A stretch of DNA of 64,000 nt from Afipia massiliensis (GTDB taxonomy: Bacteria > Pseudomonadota > Alphaproteobacteria > Rhizobiales > Xanthobacteraceae). The number at the start of each line of letters is the position of its first letter. Within the stretch, counting starts at the first letter, position 1. Of the stretch, positions 54,121 to 62,253 are shown piece after piece. The position numbers were made by a program, and so were the translations under genes. Location: NCBI RefSeq assembly GCF_014203115.1, contig NZ_JACHIJ010000001.1, positions 962,613 through 1,026,612 on the forward strand. Reading direction: 5' to 3'. The notes below the pieces were generated by a model. It was given only the letters and a program-made list of their open reading frames with translations. It had not been told where the DNA came from and searched no databases.

Positions 54121-54870
54121 CTATACCAAGTCGGACGCTTTGCCACGCACAGGCGAGAGCTTCGGCGAGGACACTTTTTTGCCGTCCTTGCGCAGCGCAT
54201 CAGGGGCCATCAACCATGTCGCGATGACATCGTGAGTGTGCATGCGGCGATCAGCGAGCCATTGCGGATCGCTCAGGTCCTTGTCGAACATCAACGACAG
54301 CGTGTGCCGGTTCGACACATGGAAGTAGCTGAATGCGGTAATCGTCACGTAGAGCTGGATAGGATCTATCCCGCTGCGGAAAATACCTGCCGCCGCTCCG
54401 CGCCGCAGAATGTTCTCGATGTTGGAAACAAGCGGCATGGTGAGCGCTGCAATTTTCCGGGATTTACGAAGGTATTTCCCGCGCTGCAGATTCTCGGTGT
54501 TGATCATAGCGATGTAGTCTTGGTGATTCTGAAAAAACGTGAACGTAAAATCGATGAGCTCCTGCAGAGCTGTCGCGGGGTCGAGGCTGTCCAGATTAAG
54601 CTGCTGTTCAGCAGCCCGGATCTCCGTATAGACGTGCTCAAGAGCAGCCAGGTAAAGCCCGTTCTTGTCTCCGAAGTAATGATACAGCAAACGCATATTG
54701 GCCTTTGCGCGCGCGGCAATCGCATCGACGCGCGCCCCGCCAAGACCATTCCGGCAGAACTCAAAAGTAGCTGCCTGCAGGATCGATTCCTTGGTGAGGG
54801 CAGAATCCCGCTTGCGCTTGCCCTCTGGCTTCTTTCGTACCGAACGCTTCTTTGCTGACGTCTCGTTCAT
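54121..54870 (-). CDS. TetR/AcrR-family regulator, probable regulator of the carbamoyl/oxamate gene cluster
   Basis: 249 residues. A basic N-terminal stretch (KKRSVRKKPEGKRKRDS) precedes the helix-turn-helix: TKESILQAATFEFCRNGLGG, DAIAARAKANMRLLYHYFGD and KNGLYLAALEHVY. The C-terminal ligand domain is near RutR and other nitrogen-compound sensors in general shape. It is the only TetR gene in the window. It lies within 110 bases of one of the four shared operators and among the genes that carry them, so it is the best candidate to bind the AAGTAA-N8-TTACTT element. Confidence 0.88.
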   Translation of the reverse strand: MNETSAKKRSVRKKPEGKRKRDSALTKESILQAATFEFCRNGLGGARVDAIAARAKANMRLLYHYFGDKNGLYLAALEHVYTEIRAAEQQLNLDSLDPATALQELIDFTFTFFQNHQDYIAMINTENLQRGKYLRKSRKIAALTMPLVSNIENILRRGAAAGIFRSGIDPIQLYVTITAFSYFHVSNRHTLSLMFDKDLSDPQWLADRRMHTHDVIATWLMAPDALRKDGKKVSSPKLSPVRGKASDLV

Positions 54871-55066
54871 CCGTGCACCTGGTCAACGCCTTTGAGAGCA
54901 TCTGGCGACTTTAGCATGAGTTGCCGTTCCGGCGGGTCGTTCGACCTCTGAAACCTCGTTTTACGGGCGGCATTTGACAGCTAGCTACCACACAGGCCCG
55001 ATTGCAATCAAATAACGGGAACGTCCATGCCACACCGTCGGCCATCCGGCGATCAAGGCACGTGTT

Positions 55067-56278
55067 TCAACGCCCATCGGCGGTCATCGCTCCGTTACTG
55101 GCAATCAGACGGCCCGTCTTATAAACGTCGCGCGGCTTCGGCCGGGAAATGACCGCTTCCTGGATGTGCTGCGCGCCGAGCACGAGGAAATCGGCTGCCC
55201 CACCTTCGACAAGGCCATAATCATCGATATTGAGCGCTTTCGCTGCGCTCGACGTCACCATATCGAAAGCAAGCGCGAGTTCCGCATCGGTATTGAAGCC
55301 CGAACGATACCCCACGATCATTGCCCGTTCGAGCAGATCGCCGTCGCCGTAAGGCCACCAGGAATCCCGAATATTGTCGTTGCCTGCGAACACGTTGACG
55401 CCAGCGTCATGAAGCAGCAGCACCGGCGGAAAGGCGTGGGCTCCGGGCGCGTTCGTCAGAATAGACACCCCCGCCTCTGCAAGCTGATTTGCCGCCCGCT
55501 GCGCGATATCGCGGGAAACCTGACCGAGCGCATAGGCGTGACTGATCGTTACCTTGCCGGCAAGCCCGAGCGCCTTGGTGCGCCGCGCGATCTCCTCGAT
55601 TTCGAAGACACCGAGCAGATCGCCGTCATGCAGATGTATGTCGATCCCAACGCCATGACGTCCTGCGATATCGAAGATCGCATCAAGATGTCCTGCGATG
55701 TCGCCATCATAGCCAGCCGGATCGAGGCCTCCGACAAGATCGGCACCATTGCGCACGGCCTCGTCGAGCAATTCGCGCGTGCCAGGCGCCGTCACGATGC
55801 CGCTCTGCGGAAAGGCGACGATCTGGATCGACACCCTGTCGCGATGCGCATCGCGTACCGCCACGACTTGCTCGAGATTCCGCAATCCGATCTCCGGATC
55901 GATATCGACGTGGCTGCGCATATGGGTCGTTCCCTGCGTGACGCAGAGTTCGATCAGACCCGCGGCGCGCACGGGAATCGGCTTCGCCTTGGCAAGCTCC
56001 TGCTTTTCGAATTCAACCCGTTCGCGGACATTGAAGCCCGCAGTGCAGGGCCGATGGGGTTTCCACTCGTCGCCGATGAAGCCCTTGTCGAGATGAATGT
56101 GGCCATCGACGAGACCCGGCAGCACGAGACGACGGTTGATATCCAAGGTTTCACGCGCCGACACGGAACCGCGCTGATCGGAGGTGATCGCGGCGATGCG
56201 GCCATTCCTGATGGCGATATCGACAACGCGTCCATCGGACAGTCGTGCATTTCGAAACAGGGTGTCGAATTCAGTCAA
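55067..56278 (-). CDS. Amidohydrolase, cytosine-deaminase/AtzC-like
   Basis: 403 residues if it starts at a TTG at 56278 (TTGGGGAC seven bases upstream); no ATG fits, and upstream sequence overlaps the deacetylase gene. Family features: VDGHIHLDKGFIGDEWKP (metal HxH with Asp-Lys), MRSHVDIDPEIGLRNLEQVV, the zinc His in IDIHLHDGD and SHAYALG, and the Asp in AGNDNIRDSWWPYGDGDLLE. Cytosine deaminase and related enzymes deaminate or open N-heterocycles. With the PuuE-like gene it may provide the ring-opening steps. No promoter of its own is visible, so it is probably read from site D. Confidence 0.85.
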   Translation of the reverse strand: MTEFDTLFRNARLSDGRVVDIAIRNGRIAAITSDQRGSVSARETLDINRRLVLPGLVDGHIHLDKGFIGDEWKPHRPCTAGFNVRERVEFEKQELAKAKPIPVRAAGLIELCVTQGTTHMRSHVDIDPEIGLRNLEQVVAVRDAHRDRVSIQIVAFPQSGIVTAPGTRELLDEAVRNGADLVGGLDPAGYDGDIAGHLDAIFDIAGRHGVGIDIHLHDGDLLGVFEIEEIARRTKALGLAGKVTISHAYALGQVSRDIAQRAANQLAEAGVSILTNAPGAHAFPPVLLLHDAGVNVFAGNDNIRDSWWPYGDGDLLERAMIVGYRSGFNTDAELALAFDMVTSSAAKALNIDDYGLVEGGAADFLVLGAQHIQEAVISRPKPRDVYKTGRLIASNGAMTADGR

Positions 56279-56333
56279 TTGAAGTCCCCAAAAAAAAATG
56301 TAGCCGCGAACGCGCCGTCGGCTTAGCGCTGCG

Positions 56334-57365
56334 TCAAGACGGAATGATCCCTTCCGGCAACGTGCAGCAATAGTCCGCGACGCCTCCAGCCGTCGTAATC
56401 CAGATGTCGCTGCGCTTCGCAACGATAGTCTGCAGCGCGCGCCGCAGTGGCCGCAGACGATGAGGCTGCCCCACGAGATAAGGATGCAGCGCGATTCCCA
56501 TCACGAGGGATTGCTTCGTTGACTGCTCCAGCATTTCCTCGAAGGTATCGATGATCATCGCCGCGAACTGTTCGCCGGAATCTTTCCGGCCGACGATAGA
56601 GGGAATATCGTTAAGTTCCTGCGGATACGGCACTGAAAGAATGCGCCCGCCATCTCTGGTCGAAAACCATACGGGCTGGTCGTCCATGCACCAGTCCAGC
56701 AGATAGCTGTAGCCAGCCTCGGCCAGCAGATCCGGTGTAACCGACGATTGCGAAATCCAGGGCCCGAGCCAACCAGCCGGCGGACGCCCCTCCGCACGCG
56801 TGATGACCTCGGTGCACTCCTCGATCAGCAGTCGCTCCTGTGCTTGCGGCAATATGCCCTGCCGCTCCGAATTCGTCCGACCGTGACCGACCACCTCGGC
56901 TCCGCGCGCCCGAAAAGCATCCATCACCTCCGGACAGTAGTCATAGATGCTGCTGTTCGCGAGCACAGAGACCGGCAGTGACAGTTCATCGAAGAGGTCA
57001 ATCAATCGCCAGACACCGACCCGGTTACCGTAGTCGCGCCATGCATAGTTCAGAACATCCGGCTGCGGCCCGCCGGGGCAAAGTTCCGCGCCCAAACCGT
57101 CGCCGAAGGCGAAGTGCTCAAGATTTAGGCCGATGTAGACCGCAAGGCGCTTGCCTTCGGGCCAGTTGAAGTCGGGTCGGCTGACGATGGCGCTATAGCC
57201 ATAACGCCCGTGAGAAGGAACTTCGAGGGTTTGCCCTGATCGCTCGCCGGACGGCCTCGATACGTTACCCACATCTTGCTGGAAGCCTCCAACGTCGGGT
57301 GCGGACTTCACGACGTTGCCCAGTGTATTCGACGCGCCTGTCTGCGTGGCGGGTTTCTCGCCCAT
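56334..57365 (-). CDS. Polysaccharide-deacetylase-fold protein (PuuE allantoinase-like)
   Basis: 343 residues. An unusual N-terminal tail of about 50 residues with no predicted fold precedes the NodB-like domain: YGYSAIVSRPDFNWPEGKRL, YIGLNLEHFAFGDGLG, the DYGNRVGVWRLIDLF start, GHGRTNSE, PAGWLGPWISQSSVTPDLLA and a late His in GIALHPYLVGQPHRLRPL. PuuE-type allantoinases hydrolyse cyclic ureides (allantoin to allantoate); relatives act on other cyclic imides. It has the site D promoter and is divergent from the second Liv importer. Confidence 0.85.
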   Translation of the reverse strand: MGEKPATQTGASNTLGNVVKSAPDVGGFQQDVGNVSRPSGERSGQTLEVPSHGRYGYSAIVSRPDFNWPEGKRLAVYIGLNLEHFAFGDGLGAELCPGGPQPDVLNYAWRDYGNRVGVWRLIDLFDELSLPVSVLANSSIYDYCPEVMDAFRARGAEVVGHGRTNSERQGILPQAQERLLIEECTEVITRAEGRPPAGWLGPWISQSSVTPDLLAEAGYSYLLDWCMDDQPVWFSTRDGGRILSVPYPQELNDIPSIVGRKDSGEQFAAMIIDTFEEMLEQSTKQSLVMGIALHPYLVGQPHRLRPLRRALQTIVAKRSDIWITTAGGVADYCCTLPEGIIPS

Positions 57366-57419
57366 CCAAAAACTCCTTCAACGAGATGATGTGCGCTTGA
57401 CATTCCAACTATAGTTGAA

Positions 57420-57440
57420 GAAAGTTTTTACTTCCGTCAA
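57420..57440 (-). promoter_or_regulatory. Promoter with shared operator core (site D)
   Basis: -35 TTGACG (57440-57435, minus strand) next to GAAAGTTTTTACTT (57420-57433), which is identical over 14 bases to site A; the left arm is degenerate. It lies between the PuuE-like gene (57365) and the divergent Liv binding-protein gene (57524), so it may control both. A second palindrome CAACTATAGTTG is at 57406-57417. Confidence 0.65.
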
Positions 57441-57523
57441 GCTTGCAGCAGATGAGCCGACGGGAAAGCTGGCGAGGTTGTTCTCGATGCCGAGAGCATA
57501 GCCCTTAGCGGGAGGTTACCAGA

Positions 57524-58735
57524 ATGAAGCAGGTTTCGAAGTTGTCGAGTCGTTTTCTCTGCCGTGCGGCCATGTTCAGAAACATGGCCGGCGTAGCCTT
57601 CTCCACAGCGTTGTTGTTTTCATCCGGCGCATTGGCTGCAGACCCGATCAAGATCGGGCTTGTCACTGCCCTTTCGGGGCAATCGGCCCGGGCTGGCGAG
57701 GCGTTGACCCGCGGAGCCACCATCGCCATCGAAGAAATCAATGCGAAAGGCGGCGTCCTTGGCCGTCCGCTCGAACTGGTTCGCCGCGACGACGAAAGCA
57801 ATCCGGCCAAGGGTCTGATCGCAGCGCGCGAACTGATCCAGCGCGAGAAGGTTGCCGCGCTGATCGGCGGTCTCGACACTCCGGTCGCCCTCGCGATTGT
57901 ACCGTTCGTCAACAACGCCAAGATGCCTTTCGTGGTGCCATGGGCCGCCGGCACCGCCATCACCCAAAATGGTGCCAGCTCGAACTATGTATTTCGCGTC
58001 TCGGCCATGGACGATGAAGTCGACAAGGCTATCGTTCAGTTCGCGCGCAAGACCTACGACACCAAGAAGCCTGGCCTGATTCTCGTCAACAATCCCTGGG
58101 GCGAGTCGAACGAGCATGGTCTCAAGTTGGCAATGAAGGCCGCTGGTACCGAACCCGCCGGGATCGAGAAGTTCGAAGGCAACGACGTGGATGTCGTGCC
58201 GCAGCTATCGCGGCTGAAGCAGGCCGGAGCCGACACGCTCTTCCTGGTCGGCAACGTTGGTCCGGCTTCACAGGTGGTGAAATCGCTTGACCGCATGGGC
58301 TGGGCACCGCCGATCGTCTCCCATTGGGGTCCCGCCGGCGGCCGTTTCACCGAGCTCGCAGGCCCCAACGCCAAGAACGTGATCTTCGTGCAGACCTATA
58401 GCTTCTTCGGCGACCTCTCACCTGCCGGTAAGAAGGTGATGGCCGCATTGCAAGCGAAGTATCCCGACATCAAGGGACCTGCAGATGTCACTCCGGCTGT
58501 CGGCGTTGCCAATGCCTATGACACCGTCCTGATGATCGCGAGCGCAATCCAGAAAGCCGGCAAGACCGACCCGACAGCGATCCGTGATGGCTTCTATGCA
58601 ATCGACCGTGTCGATGGCCTGATCAAGACCTACGAGAAGCCCTTCACACAGACAAAGCACGATGCCCTCACGGAGAACGACTACATCTGGACCCGGTTCG
58701 AGGACAACCGCATCCTTCCGTTCGTGAAAAAGTAA
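57524..58735 (+). CDS. Periplasmic binding protein of a second Liv/HAA importer
   Basis: 403 residues with GGGAGG upstream. The signal peptide ends near residue 38 (STALLFSSGALAADPIKIGL). Peripla_BP_6 features: TALSGQSARAGEALTRGATI, AKGGVLGRPLELVRRDDESN, AALIGGLDTPVALAIVPFVN, VFRVSAMDDEVDKAI. It is transcribed away from the shared-operator promoter D and starts a three-gene operon. The ligand is probably the substrate of the ureide-like pathway next door; inferred from position only. Confidence 0.9.
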   Translation: MKQVSKLSSRFLCRAAMFRNMAGVAFSTALLFSSGALAADPIKIGLVTALSGQSARAGEALTRGATIAIEEINAKGGVLGRPLELVRRDDESNPAKGLIAARELIQREKVAALIGGLDTPVALAIVPFVNNAKMPFVVPWAAGTAITQNGASSNYVFRVSAMDDEVDKAIVQFARKTYDTKKPGLILVNNPWGESNEHGLKLAMKAAGTEPAGIEKFEGNDVDVVPQLSRLKQAGADTLFLVGNVGPASQVVKSLDRMGWAPPIVSHWGPAGGRFTELAGPNAKNVIFVQTYSFFGDLSPAGKKVMAALQAKYPDIKGPADVTPAVGVANAYDTVLMIASAIQKAGKTDPTAIRDGFYAIDRVDGLIKTYEKPFTQTKHDALTENDYIWTRFEDNRILPFVKK

Positions 58736-58772
58736 ACCGGCTCGTTAGTCGACAACCAGCACAGGCTCGCAC

Positions 58773-59648
58773 ATGTCAATTCTTCCTGCGATTATCACAG
58801 GATTAGCACTCGGCAGCATGTACGGGCTGCTCGCGCTTGGCTTTCACGTTACTTACGCAGTATCCGGCACGGTAAACTTTTCCCAGGGAAGCTCTATGAC
58901 CCTGGGCGCCGTGGCCGGATACTTTTTTCTTGTTCTGTGGGGTTGGCCGGGCGCTCTTGGCATTCCGGCTGTCCTTGCGATCTGCGCCCTGTATGGCCTC
59001 ATCATCGAACGCTATGCCGTGCGTCCGTTCGTGCAGCGCGGATCGGACAACTGGCTGATGGCCACCGTTGCCGTCGGCATCATTGTCGATAACCTCATGC
59101 TGTTTGTGTTCGGCAAAGAGCCTCGTGGCTTTCCATCGATCCTCGCAGTGAAACCGATCCAGATCGTCGAAGGAGCTGGCGTCTACCCGCTTCAGCTTCT
59201 GATACCTGTGGTCGGCCTGCTGCTGGCGACGGGTCTTCACCTGTTCACCCGCCGTACGCGCCACGGCGTCGCCATGCTGGCGGTCGTGCAGAATCCAAAT
59301 GCAGCGCGCCTGATGGGCATCGACGTCAGCCGCGCCATCGCGGCGAGCTACGCGGTGTCGGCCGTTCTCGCCGGGATCGCGGCACTGCTGATTGCGCCGT
59401 TGTTCAACGTCTCCTCGGATATGGGGACGCTGTTCGGCATCAAGGCATTTGCCGCCGCGATCATCGGGGGCCTCGGAAGCGCATGGGGCGTGATGCTGGC
59501 CGGACTTTGTCTTGGTCTCATTGAGGTGTTCGCCACCAGCTATCTCGGCTCGGTCTACACCCAGATCATCACGTTTGCTTCCGTCATTGTCATCCTCGTA
59601 GTTCTGCCTCACGGGCTGCTCGGCCGCGCTGGAGTTAAAAAGGTATGA
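58773..59648 (+). CDS. LivH-type ABC permease
   Basis: 291 residues, about eight membrane helices. Family start IITGLALGSMYGLLALGFHV then YAVSGTVNFSQGSSMTLGAV, and the loop AAIIGGLGSAWGVMLAGLCL. It pairs with the LivM part of the following fusion and overlaps its start by 4 bases (ATGA). Confidence 0.92.
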   Translation: MSILPAIITGLALGSMYGLLALGFHVTYAVSGTVNFSQGSSMTLGAVAGYFFLVLWGWPGALGIPAVLAICALYGLIIERYAVRPFVQRGSDNWLMATVAVGIIVDNLMLFVFGKEPRGFPSILAVKPIQIVEGAGVYPLQLLIPVVGLLLATGLHLFTRRTRHGVAMLAVVQNPNAARLMGIDVSRAIAASYAVSAVLAGIAALLIAPLFNVSSDMGTLFGIKAFAAAIIGGLGSAWGVMLAGLCLGLIEVFATSYLGSVYTQIITFASVIVILVVLPHGLLGRAGVKKV

Positions 59649-62185
59649 TGTCCCGCACATCTCTCCTCGCCGCCGGCGCTGTGCTGGCGATCGCCCTTGG
59701 CTATACGGCGATCGCCGATAGCTACGCGGTCTTTCTTATCGCCACCATTTCTCTGACGGCGATTGCTTGCATTGGCCTGAACGTTCTGCTCGGACTGGCT
59801 GGGCAGATCTCGCTGGGTCATATCGGCTTCATGGCGATCGGCGCCTACACAACGGTGCTTCTGATGGAAAAGGCCGGCTGGCCCTATCTGGCAGCCACCG
59901 CAGCAGGCATCGTCCTTGTCAGTATCATCGGCGGCCTTCTCGCCATGCCGGCGCTACGTGTCAGGGGACCGTATCTCGCCATGGTCACGATCGCGTTCGG
60001 CTTCATCGTCGAGCATGGCACCGTCGAGTGGCGCGATCTCACCGGCGGCGGCAACGGCCTCGTCCTGACCGCTCCACCGACAATTTTCGGTATGCCGTTG
60101 TCGGAACGTGGCCTCGCGATCGCCAGCGTCGTTCTGGTCTTCGCTGGCATCATTCTGTTCGATCGGCTTAAGCGCAGCGGCTGGGGTTACGCCATGCGCG
60201 CTGCGCGCGATTCCGAGGTTGCGACACGTTCGATCGGTATCGACCTCGTTCGCGTTCGGACCATGGCTTTTGTCATTTCCGCCGCGGCCATGGCGCTGGC
60301 GGGAGCCCTGTTCGCTCCGCTTCAGGGGTATATCAGCCCGAGTTCATTTCCCTTCCTGCAATCGATCTTGTTGCTTTTCGGCGTCATGATCGGTGGGGCC
60401 GGATCGGCCCTCGGCCCGGTGATCGGTGCACTTCTTATCGTGCTGCTGCCGGAACTTCTGTCAGATCTGGCGGAATATCGCTTGCTCGCCTTCGGGCTTC
60501 TGCTGTTCGCCGTGCTGCGCGTCGCCCCTAACGGGATTGCCGGCCTGATCGCACAGCTCACCGCAAAATTCATTCCCACATCAAAACCGCAAACCGCGAC
60601 AGAAGGCGTGGTCGCTGAACCGGACGCCCGGCTTCGGGTGGAAGGCAACAGCGTTCCTCCGCTCGACGTGGCGGATCTCTCGATCTCATTCGGTGGCGTC
60701 CGCGCGGTGCAGCACGTCTCGTTCACCGCAAAGCCAGGTGATGTGACGAGCGTGATCGGCCCCAATGGCGCGGGCAAGACGAGCGCCCTCAACCTGCTCT
60801 GCGGATTTTATCGCCCCAGTTCGGGCACCGTGAAACTCGGGGATCGCGACCTGACCGGTATGCCGTCGCACGCCCTCGCCCGCGTCGGCGTCGCCCGGAC
60901 ATTCCAGACCACGCAATTGTTCGGTTCTCTCACCATTATCGAAAATGCGCTTCTGGCAGAAACAGCGGGCAAGCTCGGCGGCATCGTCTCGCCGCTGCGC
61001 AACCCTGACACGGAACATTTCGCGCGAGCGCTGCTGCGCTTCGCAGGCGTCGAAGGCGACCTCGATCGACCGGCGGAGTCCTTGCCGCATGGCGAGAAGC
61101 GTCTGGTCGAGATCGCACGCGCATTGGCATTGCGACCGAAGGTTTTGCTTCTTGACGAGCCGGCCGCCGGCTTATCGAAAGGTGACAAGCAACGTCTGAC
61201 GACGCTGCTGCGCCGCATCGCGGACCTCGGCATCGCGGTCATCATTGTCGAGCATGACATGCCTATGATCATGTCTCTCAGCGACCACATCGTCGTGCTC
61301 GACGGCGGCAAGCGCATCGCCATCGGTGAACCGGCCGCCATCCGGAATGATCCTCTGGTCCGGAAAGCCTATCTTGGCGACGCCGCTGCCAGCGAACAAC
61401 GTCACCGCGCCGCCCGTCAGACCGGGCAAGAGACGATGCTCGAGATCAAGAAGCTCGACGCGTTCTACGGTCTGTCGCAGGCGCTTGAAGGCGTCGATGT
61501 CGTTGTTGCCAACGGCGAGGCGATCGCCGTTCTTGGCGCAAACGGTGCTGGCAAGACCACGCTGATGCGCTCGATCGCCGGCCTTGAGCCGCCGCGTGCA
61601 ATGGGCGAAATTCAGCTTTCCGGCAAACGGATCGATAGTTTGCCCGCGCATGCACGGGCTCGTATCGGTGTTGTGCTGGTGCCGGAAGGACGGCAGGTAT
61701 TTCCGGAACTTACTGTCCGGCAAAATCTGCAGCTTGGAGCCTACGCGCGCACCGGTATCGATCTGGATACCGAGGTCGAAGCCATGCTGACGCGCTTCCC
61801 GCGTCTCAACGAGCGCATCGATCATCGCGCCGGTCTGCTCTCCGGCGGCGAACAGCAAATGCTGGCAGTCGCCCGTGGCCTGCTGACCTCGCCGAAAGTG
61901 CTGATGCTGGACGAACCGTCGCTTGGCCTGGCGCCGCTTGTTGTCGAAGAACTTTTTGCGTCATTCGAAAGACTTCGCGTCGAAGGCATGACGCTCATTG
62001 TCGTGGACCAGATGGCCGGACAGGCTCTCGCCCTGGCCGACAGGGCCTATCTCCTCGAGACCGGCGCTATCGTGAAAAGTGGGGCGGCCGGAATTATTGC
62101 AGAGGATCCATCCCTCGAAGCCAGCTACCTGGGAGGAGAGGTCCAGACAAAGGCCGAACCTCAAACCACTATGGCGGCTTCGTAA
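59645..62185 (+). CDS. LivM-LivG-LivF fusion of the second HAA importer
   Basis: 846 residues. Residues 1-320 are LivM (IGLNVLLGLAGQISLGHIGF). Residues 345-590 are LivG: Walker A GPNGAGKT 372-379, a degenerate signature LPHGEKR, Walker B LLLDEPAAGLSKGD, H-loop VEHD. Residues 600-846 are LivF: Walker A GANGAGKT 631-638, signature LSGGEQ, Walker B LMLDEPSLGL. The His of the H-loop in the second ATPase is replaced (VVDQMAGQALAL). An internal in-frame ATG at 61437 follows AAGAGACG and could start a free LivF. This repeats the domain order of the fusion at 4428-6947, but the linkers differ. Confidence 0.92.
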   Translation: MMSRTSLLAAGAVLAIALGYTAIADSYAVFLIATISLTAIACIGLNVLLGLAGQISLGHIGFMAIGAYTTVLLMEKAGWPYLAATAAGIVLVSIIGGLLAMPALRVRGPYLAMVTIAFGFIVEHGTVEWRDLTGGGNGLVLTAPPTIFGMPLSERGLAIASVVLVFAGIILFDRLKRSGWGYAMRAARDSEVATRSIGIDLVRVRTMAFVISAAAMALAGALFAPLQGYISPSSFPFLQSILLLFGVMIGGAGSALGPVIGALLIVLLPELLSDLAEYRLLAFGLLLFAVLRVAPNGIAGLIAQLTAKFIPTSKPQTATEGVVAEPDARLRVEGNSVPPLDVADLSISFGGVRAVQHVSFTAKPGDVTSVIGPNGAGKTSALNLLCGFYRPSSGTVKLGDRDLTGMPSHALARVGVARTFQTTQLFGSLTIIENALLAETAGKLGGIVSPLRNPDTEHFARALLRFAGVEGDLDRPAESLPHGEKRLVEIARALALRPKVLLLDEPAAGLSKGDKQRLTTLLRRIADLGIAVIIVEHDMPMIMSLSDHIVVLDGGKRIAIGEPAAIRNDPLVRKAYLGDAAASEQRHRAARQTGQETMLEIKKLDAFYGLSQALEGVDVVVANGEAIAVLGANGAGKTTLMRSIAGLEPPRAMGEIQLSGKRIDSLPAHARARIGVVLVPEGRQVFPELTVRQNLQLGAYARTGIDLDTEVEAMLTRFPRLNERIDHRAGLLSGGEQQMLAVARGLLTSPKVLMLDEPSLGLAPLVVEELFASFERLRVEGMTLIVVDQMAGQALALADRAYLLETGAIVKSGAAGIIAEDPSLEASYLGGEVQTKAEPQTTMAAS

Positions 62186-62193
62186 CGCACACT

Positions 62194-62220
62194 GGCGTCG
62201 GCTGACATAAAGCCGACGCC
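62194..62220. terminator. Hairpin between convergent genes
   Basis: Perfect 10-base arms GGCGTCGGCT (62194-62203) and AGCCGACGCC (62211-62220) with a 7-base loop, between the second transporter fusion gene and pntB. There is no T-tract. It can work in both directions. Confidence 0.6.
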
Positions 62221-62253
62221 GCACTCTCATAGAGTTTCTTGAGGCGGCGTTGC

